A DNA stretch of 13,439 bases. It comes from Actinomycetes bacterium. Its GTDB lineage: Bacteria > Actinomycetota > Actinomycetes > Actinomycetales > Cellulomonadaceae. Numbering within the stretch: position 1 is the first letter of the stretch; each line of letters starts with the position of its first letter. The DNA is taken from NCBI GenBank assembly GCA_023428465.1, contig JAEYXM010000066.1:1-13439 (forward strand), in the 5' to 3' direction. Position numbers and translations under genes: made by a program. The notes beneath the pieces are model-generated. The model was not told the DNA's origin, did no database searches, and saw nothing but the letters and a program-made list of their open reading frames with translations. Positions 1 through 4,843 of the stretch are shown in pieces.

Positions 1-1
1 G

Positions 2-970
2 TACCGGCTCGTGCTCGGTACCCCGCTCGGCGAGGAGGTCCGGCGCGTCGTCGTCCTGGGCCGCCCGACGCTCAGCCGCGCCGTGCTGGCGCTCCTCGCG
101 CGCCGCGGGGTCCGCACGCTCGGCATCGTGTCGCCCAGCGCTGCGGCGCCCGACGCCGGTCGCGGCCTCACGCACGTCTACGACCGTGTGCCGCGCTGGC
201 TCCTCGAGCCGCCGGGGCGCACGGGGGAGGCGTGGCTCGGCCGTTGGCTCGCTGCGGGCCGCGCGGTCCTGGACGCGATCCGCCCGGTGGTCGCCGACCC
301 GGATCGCCCCGGTGGGCCCTCGGGGCCGGGCGTCGCCGCGGTGGTGGCCGACGCCGTCGGGCGCGACGACGTGCTGGTCCTGGGCGCGAGCAACCCGATC
401 CGGGACACCGACCTCGTGGCGGACTGGCCGGAGCCCCCGGCCGTCGTCGCGAACCGTGGGCTGTCCGGCATCGACGGGACCGTCTCGACGGCGTCGGGCG
501 TCTCCCTGGGCCTCGACCGGCCGGTTGTCGCCTACCTCGGCGACCTGACGTTCCTGCACGACGTCGGCGGGCTGCTGGTCGGCCCGCTCGAGCGCCGGCC
601 CGACGTGCGGTTCGTCGTCGCGAACGACGACGGCGGGTCGGTCTTCGCCACGCTCGAGCACGCCGGGCAGCCGGGCTTCGAACGGGTCTTCGCGACGCCG
701 CACGGGGCGCACCTCGGGGCGCTGTGCTCCGGGTACGACGTCCACCACCAGCGGGTCGCCGACCTCGAGGCGCTGCGCGTCGCGCTCGCGGAGCCGGTGG
801 AGGGCGTGTCCGTGGTGGAGGTGAGCACCGACCGGGCCGGTCGGGGCCTCCTGCACGACGAGCTCGCGCAGCGCGCGGTCGCGGCGGTGGACGGTCTCGC
901 GGCCGCGGCGTACGTCACCGCGGAGGCTGCCCGCACGGTCGCGCAGGCGCTGGAGGGCGACGCGGGCTGA
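2..970 (+). CDS. menD: MenD, 3' part (SEPHCHC synthase), truncated at the left window edge
   Basis: This is the C-terminal 322 residues of MenD, which uses ThDP to join 2-oxoglutarate (after decarboxylation) to isochorismate, giving SEPHCHC in menaquinone synthesis in the cytoplasm. The frame is open to the left edge, so the N-terminal part (roughly 40% of a usual ~550-600 residue MenD) is missing. Counting from base 2, the C-terminal ThDP-binding domain shows ANRGLSGIDGTVSTASG, then GDLTFLHDVGGLL starting at residue 180, and NDDGGSVF at residue 208. The 27-residue GD-to-N spacing fits the ThDP/Mg motif of this enzyme superfamily, and SNPIRDTDL matches the MenD middle-to-C domain junction. 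Other ThDP enzymes (acetolactate synthase type) are less likely because the GIDG and NDDGGSVF stretches are MenD-like and menF and menG lie close by. The TGA stop lies at the edge of a tandem repeat. Confidence 0.93.
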   Translation, partial: YRLVLGTPLGEEVRRVVVLGRPTLSRAVLALLARRGVRTLGIVSPSAAAPDAGRGLTHVYDRVPRWLLEPPGRTGEAWLGRWLAAGRAVLDAIRPVVADPDRPGGPSGPGVAAVVADAVGRDDVLVLGASNPIRDTDLVADWPEPPAVVANRGLSGIDGTVSTASGVSLGLDRPVVAYLGDLTFLHDVGGLLVGPLERRPDVRFVVANDDGGSVFATLEHAGQPGFERVFATPHGAHLGALCSGYDVHHQRVADLEALRVALAEPVEGVSVVEVSTDRAGRGLLHDELAQRAVAAVDGLAAAAYVTAEAARTVAQALEGDAG

Positions 971-1053
971 GGTCCAGCGCGCGGCCGAGGTCCCGCGCGC
1001 GGCCGGCTGAGGTCCCGCGCGCGGCCGGCCGAGGTCCAGCGCGCGGCCGGCTG
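970..1053. repeat. Four tandem copies of a ~22-bp GC-rich unit after menD
   Basis: Units start at 970 (18 bp, shortened), 988, 1010 and 1032 (22 bp each). They follow the pattern AGGTCCMGCGCGCGGCCGGC followed by YG. The first copy begins on the last base of the menD stop codon. Each unit contains the self-complementary stretches GCGCGC and GGCCGGC, so the RNA or single-stranded DNA could fold, but there is no T-run to make an intrinsic terminator. The copies differ at only one or two bases, suggesting recent slippage or duplication. Function is unknown. Confidence 0.85.
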
Positions 1054-1056
1054 ACG

Positions 1057-1072
1057 CTCAGCGGCCTCTCAG
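1057..1072 (+). promoter_or_regulatory. Possible activator site before the HtrA gene: direct CTCAG repeats 11 bp apart
   Basis: CTCAG occurs at 1057-1061 and again at 1068-1072. The 11-bp period is one helical turn, which is the usual layout of OmpR-family response-regulator sites. It sits 64 bp before the HtrA start codon. The repeat is seen directly; the link to a regulator is inference. Confidence 0.3.
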
Positions 1073-1102
1073 GAACGGCACAGCGACCGGCCAGGGAGCC
1101 GA

Positions 1103-1122
1103 CGTGTCATGGGTGGGACACG
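1103..1122 (+). promoter_or_regulatory. Inverted repeat next to the HtrA ribosome binding site
   Basis: CGTGTC (1103-1108) and GACACG (1117-1122) form a perfect 6-bp inverted repeat with an 8-nt spacer. The right arm touches the strong Shine-Dalgarno sequence GAGGAGG (1122-1128), which ends 7 nt before the ATG at 1136. It could be an operator or a small 5'UTR hairpin that limits ribosome access. It is too short to be sure. Confidence 0.35.
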
Positions 1123-1135
1123 AGGAGGTCCACCC

Positions 1136-2350
1136 ATGAACACGTCGTTCCCCAGGCCGCGCGGCGTCCGCGGCCCCGTCGTCACGACGGCCACGGTGAC
1201 CGCGCTGGTGACGAGCGTCGCCACCGCCGGCCTCACCTGGGCCGTCGCCCACCAGGACCCGCCCGGCGCGAACGTCGCCGGCATCCCGTCCCTCGTCGGT
1301 GAGAAGGCGGGAGCCGAGATCGGGCTCCGCGGGCCCGGCCGGGCCGACGGCGCCGACACCTCCACCGACGGCGCCCGCGGCACCAAGGCCCGCCATGCGG
1401 GCTGGACGACCGTCGCCGAGGAGGTGCGCCCGTCCGTCGTCGCGATCGCGGTCATGGGCGCGTCGGGCTCGGGTGAGGGCTCGGGCGTCGTCGTCGACGC
1501 CGACGGGAACATCCTCACGAACAACCACGTCGTGGCCGGTGCGCAGGAGATCCGGGTGACGTTCTGGGACGGCCGGGTGCACGAGGCCACCGTCGTCGGC
1601 ACCGACCCGACCACCGACCTCGCGGTCATCGCGCTCACGGACCCGCCCCACGACCTGGTCGTCGCGGAGCTCGGCGACTCCGGCTCCGTCCGCGTGGGTG
1701 ACCCGGTGATGGCCGTCGGCAACCCGCTGGGCCTGGACAGCACCGTGACGACGGGCATCGTCTCCGCGCTCGACCGGCCGGTCACGACCGGATCGTCCAG
1801 CCCCACCGAGGTCGTCGTGACGAACGCCATCCAGGTGGACGCGGCGATCAACCCCGGCAACTCCGGCGGCCCCCTGTTCGACGCCGACGGCCGCGTCATC
1901 GGCGTGACGTCGTCGATCGCGACGATCTCGCGGACCGGCAGCCAGGCCGGCTCGATCGGGCTCGGCTTCGCGATCCCCGTGAACCTCGCCGACGCCGTCG
2001 CCCAGCAGCTCGTGGCGGACGGGACGGTCGCGCACGCCTACCTGGGCGTGTACCTGTCGGACGGCACCGCCACCGTCGACGGCACGACGCGCCTCGGCGC
2101 CGTCGTCGAGGACATCGCGGCCGACGCCCCCGCCGCCGCCGCCGACCTGCGCCCCGGCGACGTCGTCGTCTCCGTCGACGGCGAGCCCGTCGGCGGCGCA
2201 CTGTCCCTGACGGCCTTCGTGCGCGAGCACACCGTGGGCGACGTCGTGACCCTCGGCGTCGTGCGCGACGGCCGGACGCGCGACGTCGAGGTCAGGCTCA
2301 CCGCGCGCCAGGACGAGGCCCGGGGCCCGTCGCCCGACCTGCCCGGCTGA
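1136..2350 (+). CDS. Membrane-anchored HtrA/DegP-like serine protease (trypsin-like domain plus PDZ)
   Basis: This 404-residue S1C-family protease probably degrades or processes misfolded envelope proteins outside the cytoplasmic membrane. The start at 1136 is chosen because GAGGAGG lies 7 nt upstream; an in-frame ATG at 1109 has no such site. Residues about 14-37 form a single hydrophobic signal-anchor, followed by a flexible Gly/Asp-rich linker to about residue 88. The catalytic triad is visible: His131 in TNNHVV, Asp161 in TTDLAV and Ser243 in NPGNSGGPLF. A single PDZ domain covers about 300-390 (YLGVYL, LRPGDVVVSVDGEPV). Length and layout match actinobacterial membrane HtrA proteins (PepD/HtrA type). 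It has no known biochemical role in menaquinone synthesis, although it sits between menD and menF. The gene is convergent with menF, with a 12-bp repeat array in the gap. Confidence 0.93.
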   Translation: MNTSFPRPRGVRGPVVTTATVTALVTSVATAGLTWAVAHQDPPGANVAGIPSLVGEKAGAEIGLRGPGRADGADTSTDGARGTKARHAGWTTVAEEVRPSVVAIAVMGASGSGEGSGVVVDADGNILTNNHVVAGAQEIRVTFWDGRVHEATVVGTDPTTDLAVIALTDPPHDLVVAELGDSGSVRVGDPVMAVGNPLGLDSTVTTGIVSALDRPVTTGSSSPTEVVVTNAIQVDAAINPGNSGGPLFDADGRVIGVTSSIATISRTGSQAGSIGLGFAIPVNLADAVAQQLVADGTVAHAYLGVYLSDGTATVDGTTRLGAVVEDIAADAPAAAADLRPGDVVVSVDGEPVGGALSLTAFVREHTVGDVVTLGVVRDGRTRDVEVRLTARQDEARGPSPDLPG

Positions 2351-2354
2351 TGGC

Positions 2355-2450
2355 CGCGAGGTGACCGGGCCGGTGAACGGGCCGGTGGGCGGGCAGGTAA
2401 GCGGGAAGGTGAGCGGGAAGGTGGGCGCGCCGGTGGGCGCGCCGGTGAGC
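2355..2450. repeat. Array of eight imperfect 12-bp tandem repeats between convergent genes
   Basis: After a degenerate first unit at 2355, units begin at 2367, 2379, 2391, 2403, 2415, 2427 and 2439. They follow the consensus GGGMMGGTGRGC, and a decayed unit runs into the menF stop. Neighbouring units resemble each other most (for example 2403 with 2415, and 2427 with 2439), which suggests growth by slippage. The array fills nearly the whole 108-bp gap between the HtrA stop (2350) and the menF stop (2459). No intrinsic terminator hairpin with a T-run is seen there. The array probably varies in copy number between strains. Confidence 0.85.
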
Positions 2451-2458
2451 GGGAGGGG

Positions 2459-3781
2459 TTAGCCGGCCCCGCCCAGGGCGGATCGCATCGGCTCGAGCTT
2501 GGCCTCGGACTCCGCGAGCTCCGCGGCGGGGTCGGAGGCCGCGACGATGCCGCAGCCCGCGAAGAGCCGCAGCCCGCGCGGGTCCGGCCCGACCTGCGCG
2601 GACCGCAGCGCGAGCGCCCACTCGCCGTCGCCGTCGGCCCCGATCCAGCCGACGGGGGCGGCGTAGCGGCCCCGGTCCATGGCCTCGAGGTCCGCGATGA
2701 CCCGGCACGCGTCCGCGGTCGGGGTGCCCGCGACCGCGGCCGTGGGGTGCAGCGCGTCGGCGAGGAGCAGGCTCGAGGGGTGCGCGCCGGCGTCGTCGGC
2801 CGCGAGGACGCCCGTGACGTCCGTCGCCAGGTGCAGGACGTTCGGCAGGTGCAGGACGAACGGCGTCTCGGGGACGTTCGTGGACGAGCAGAACGGGCCG
2901 AGCGCGTCGCTGAGGGACGCGACCGCGTACTCGTGCTCCTCGAGGTCCTTCGACGAGTGCGCGAGCAGCGCCGCGTGCGCGAGGTCCGCGTCGTCGTCGC
3001 CGGTGCGGCGGATCGTGCCTGCGAGCACACGCGAGGTGACCAGGCCCTTCTCGCTGCGGACCAGCAGCTCCGGCGTCGCGCCGAGCAGCCCGTCGACGCA
3101 GAACGTCCAGCACGCGTGGTAGTCGCGGGACAGGCGGTGCAGGGCCCAGCGGACGTCGAGCGGCTCGGTGGTGCGCGCGACGACGTCCCGCGCGAGGACC
3201 ACCTTGTCCAGCCCGCCCGCACGGATCCGGTGGACGGCGTCGGCGACGGCGTCCTGCCACGACCGGGCGTCCAGCGCGCCGTGCGTGAACTCCACCGCGC
3301 CCGGCGCGAGGGGCGCCCGCTGCGGGGCGAGCGCGGGCGTCGGCGCGACCGCACCCTCCGCGAACGTCGTCGCCCACGCGACGGAGCCACGCCGCCCGAC
3401 GACGACGCGCGGCACCACGAGCACGCCACCCGCCGGGGAGTCCGCTGCGAACGAGAACGAGCCGAACGCGATCGGCCCCGTGCCCGGCACGCGCACCTCG
3501 TCGCGCACGACGGCGCGCTCCACGACCCGGCGCCACTCGGCTGCGGCGTCGCGCATCCGGTCGGCGCCGTGGCGCGTGATCCGCGTGACCTCGCCCCACG
3601 CGACCAGCCCGTCGCCGCGGCGGATCCACGCGGTGCCGCCCTCGGGCGGCAGGAGGTCGAGGAGGTCCGCCGGGAGCGTGGCCGGGTCGATCGCGACGGT
3701 GCGCGTCACGAGCCGCAGGCGCACGGCGTCGGACGACGCGGCGTCGTCGGGCGCCTCGGGCGGGGTGGCAGGGGAGGTCAT
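2459..3781 (-). CDS. menF: Isochorismate synthase (MenF/DhbC/EntC family)
   Basis: This 440-residue enzyme converts chorismate to isochorismate, the entry step to menaquinone and the co-substrate of MenD. Family motifs appear in order: KVVLAR with Lys193 (the conserved catalytic lysine), ATPELL (235-240), LAGT (253-256), EHEYAV with the metal-binding region (282-287), LHPTAAVAGTP (344-354), DRGRYAAPVGW (369-379), and CGIV with the downstream ASDP and ESEAK (410-428). Length is normal for the family. The ATG at 3781 is chosen because the frame farther upstream runs antisense through menG. No Shine-Dalgarno sequence precedes it, so a leaderless transcript is possible; a GTG at residue 20 is an alternative start. 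Salicylate or anthranilate synthase relatives share the fold, but the neighbours menD and menG argue for the menaquinone role. It is divergent from menG and convergent with the protease gene. Confidence 0.93.
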   Translation of the reverse strand: MTSPATPPEAPDDAASSDAVRLRLVTRTVAIDPATLPADLLDLLPPEGGTAWIRRGDGLVAWGEVTRITRHGADRMRDAAAEWRRVVERAVVRDEVRVPGTGPIAFGSFSFAADSPAGGVLVVPRVVVGRRGSVAWATTFAEGAVAPTPALAPQRAPLAPGAVEFTHGALDARSWQDAVADAVHRIRAGGLDKVVLARDVVARTTEPLDVRWALHRLSRDYHACWTFCVDGLLGATPELLVRSEKGLVTSRVLAGTIRRTGDDDADLAHAALLAHSSKDLEEHEYAVASLSDALGPFCSSTNVPETPFVLHLPNVLHLATDVTGVLAADDAGAHPSSLLLADALHPTAAVAGTPTADACRVIADLEAMDRGRYAAPVGWIGADGDGEWALALRSAQVGPDPRGLRLFAGCGIVAASDPAAELAESEAKLEPMRSALGGAG

Positions 3782-3833
3782 CGCCGTCAAGGGTACGCAC
3801 GCCCGGGGGCTGCGCTGCTGCGAGACTGGGGCC
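3782..3833. promoter_or_regulatory. Compact divergent promoter region of menF and menG
   Basis: Only 52 bp separate the two divergent start codons. A minus-strand TACCCT (plus 3790-3795) could be the menF -10 box, and plus-strand GAGACT (3822-3827) a weak menG -10 box. Both would start transcription at or within a few bases of the ATG, and neither gene has a convincing Shine-Dalgarno sequence, so leaderless mRNAs are likely. Good -35 boxes are not evident. The assignment is inference from spacing. Confidence 0.35.
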
Positions 3834-4529
3834 ATGCCCCGCGCCGACCTGGACAAGCAGCCGCACGAGGTGGCGTCGATGTTCGACGCCGTCGCCCGCC
3901 GGTACGACCTGACGAACGACGTCCTGTCCCTCGGGCAGGACCGCCGGTGGCGCACCGCGACCGTGCGCGCGGTCGACGCGCAGCCGGGGGAGCGGGTGCT
4001 GGACCTCGCCGCGGGCACGGGGACGTCGAGCGAGCCGTTCGTGGCGGCGGGTGCGCTCGTCGTGCCGTGCGACTTCTCGCTCGGGATGCTCACCGCGGGG
4101 CGGGCGGCGCGGCCGTGGCTGCCGTTCGTGGCCGGCGACGCGCTGCGCCTGCCCTTCGCCGACGACGCGTTCGACGCGGTGACCATGTCCTTCGGGCTGC
4201 GCAACGTCGCGGACACCGGCGCAGCGCTGGCGGAGCTGCGGCGGGTCACGCGGCCGGGCGGGCGGATCGTGGTGTGCGAGTTCTCCCAGCCGTCGTGGGG
4301 CCCGTGGCGGACCGTCTACACCGAGTACCTGATGCGCGCGCTGCCCGCGGTGGCCCGCGCGGTGTCCTCGGCGCCCGACGCGTACGTGTACCTCGCGGAG
4401 TCGATCCGCGCGTGGCCGGACCAGGTCGGCCTCGCGCGCCTCCTGCAGGCCGCGGGCTGGTCGTCGGTCGCCTACCGCAACCTGTCGGGCGGCATCGTCG
4501 CCCTCCACCGCGCGACGACCCCCTCCTGA
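3834..4529 (+). CDS. menG: Demethylmenaquinone methyltransferase (MenG/UbiE)
   Basis: This 231-residue SAM-dependent methyltransferase carries out the last step of menaquinone synthesis, C-methylation of the demethylmenaquinone ring. The N-terminal UbiE signature is present (YDLTNDVLSLGQDRRWR, 24-40). SAM motif I is LDLAAGTG (56-63), followed by GDALRLPF (101-108), FGLRNVAD (120-127), and the C-terminal signature YRNLSGGIVALH (214-225). Length is normal for the family. The start at 3834 gives a standard N-terminus (MPRADLDKQP) and has only a weak GGGG upstream. It is transcribed away from menF and followed by a 314-bp control region, so it is probably monocistronic. The organism is inferred to use menaquinone because menD and menF are present and no ubiquinone genes are seen here. 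Confidence 0.95.
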   Translation: MPRADLDKQPHEVASMFDAVARRYDLTNDVLSLGQDRRWRTATVRAVDAQPGERVLDLAAGTGTSSEPFVAAGALVVPCDFSLGMLTAGRAARPWLPFVAGDALRLPFADDAFDAVTMSFGLRNVADTGAALAELRRVTRPGGRIVVCEFSQPSWGPWRTVYTEYLMRALPAVARAVSSAPDAYVYLAESIRAWPDQVGLARLLQAAGWSSVAYRNLSGGIVALHRATTPS

Positions 4530-4623
4530 CCCACTCACCGCCCCCTGATCACCCACACCCCCCACCCACCCCTCCGCCCCCTGCCCCACCCCTACCTGCC
4601 CCTTACCCACCCCCACCCCCCTC
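4530..4623 (+). terminator. C-rich, G-poor tract after menG: possible Rho-dependent terminator (rut-like)
   Basis: By my count, 66 of 94 bases are C and only 5 are G, starting right after the menG stop codon. A long C-rich, G-poor and unstructured RNA segment is the classical Rho loading (rut) signature, and no intrinsic hairpin plus T-run is seen. The complementary strand carries many runs of 3-6 G and could form G-quadruplexes. The composition is observed; the terminator role is inference. Confidence 0.45.
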
Positions 4624-4627
4624 AGCG

Positions 4628-4698
4628 CCAAAGTGGTACTGAAGTGAGCACCTTCACACCAAAGTGGAACGAACCTGTCCCGTTCGGTACCACTTTGG
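4628..4698. repeat. 71-bp structured inverted-repeat element with three CCAAAGTGG copies
   Basis: The outer arms CCAAAGTGGTACTGAA (4628-4643) and TTCGGTACCACTTTGG (4683-4698) pair over 16 positions with one G-T wobble; the outer 12 bp are perfect. The 9-mer CCAAAGTGG occurs at 4628, at 4659 (direct), and inverted at 4690, each 31 bp apart. The loop holds smaller complementary pieces: GTGA with TCAC (4644-4657), and GAACG (4667-4671) with CGTTC (4681-4685). A branched fold or an alternative hairpin from the second copy is therefore possible. GC is 37 of 71 (52%), well below the surroundings. It resembles a REP- or MITE-like interspersed element or a complex operator. There is no T-run, so it is not a standard intrinsic terminator. 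Confidence 0.7.
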
Positions 4699-4706
4699 GC
4701 CGTGAC

Positions 4707-4729
4707 GGGGGGGTGAGCGGGCGGGCGGG
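4707..4729 (+). other. G-quadruplex motif upstream of the menJ-like/nuo promoter
   Basis: Four G-runs (4707-4713, 4719-4721, 4723-4725, 4727-4729) are separated by 5, 1 and 1 bases, fitting the canonical G3+N1-7 pattern on the plus strand. It lies about 50 bp before the -10 box. Together with the C-rich tract at 4530-4623, it places G4-prone sequence on opposite strands on either side of the inverted-repeat element. Confidence 0.5.
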
Positions 4730-4755
4730 TGGCGGATTTGCACGGTGGGGGGCTG

Positions 4756-4786
4756 GTGAAGGGAGCCTCTCCCGGGCGATTACACT
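4756..4786 (+). promoter_or_regulatory. Probable promoter of the menJ-like/nuo operon
   Basis: TACACT (4781-4786) is a good TAnnnT -10 box for a SigA/HrdB-type sigma factor and would start transcription near 4792-4794. The -35 region is weak: GTGAAG at 4756-4761 shares only TGA with TTGACA and has a 19-bp spacer. An inverted repeat GGGAG-CCT-CTCCC (4761-4773) lies in the spacer. The Rex-type operator begins about 12 bp after the -10 box, a position that would block initiation. Confidence 0.5.
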
Positions 4787-4797
4787 GACCCGAGCGC

Positions 4798-4815
4798 TCG
4801 TGAAGGGCTTCACAA
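4798..4815. promoter_or_regulatory. Rex-type redox operator (ROP site)
   Basis: TCGTGAAGGGCTTCACAA matches the Rex consensus TTGTGAAnnnnTTCACAA at 13 of 14 specified positions. It contains the perfect palindrome GTGAAG-GG-CTTCAC (4800-4813). Rex is the NADH/NAD+-sensing repressor of actinobacteria and firmicutes; in Streptomyces coelicolor nuo is among the genes linked to it. Here the site overlaps the expected transcription start and lies 28 bp before the first gene of a nuo operon, exactly where a repressor would act. The rex gene itself is not in the window. Confidence 0.75.
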
Positions 4816-4843
4816 ACCAGGACGACCGACGGGTGAGGTACGC

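Noticed and set aside
1109..1135. Upstream ATG (1109) as the HtrA start
   Set aside because: It would add nine residues without a ribosome binding site and would overlap the inverted repeat. The ATG at 1136 has GAGGAGG at ideal spacing and puts the signal-anchor near the N-terminus.
2355..2450. Possible CRISPR array
   Set aside because: Units are contiguous 12-mers without unique spacers, and no cas genes are present. The same holds for the 22-bp repeats at 970-1053.
3782..4249. N-terminal extension of MenF to 596 residues
   Set aside because: It would run antisense through the menG coding region and has no family similarity; the 440-residue form matches the usual isochorismate synthase length.
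2298..4631. A 777-codon minus-strand open frame spanning the menF and menG region
   Set aside because: It is a GC-driven shadow: Arg/Ala-rich with no family motifs, overlapping menF in a different frame and menG antisense. Its periodic C-terminal peptide is just the 12-bp repeat array translated.
4628..4698. Intrinsic terminator for menG
   Set aside because: The stem is long, but the loop is 39 nt and no U-run follows; the C-rich tract upstream is a better candidate for ending menG transcription.
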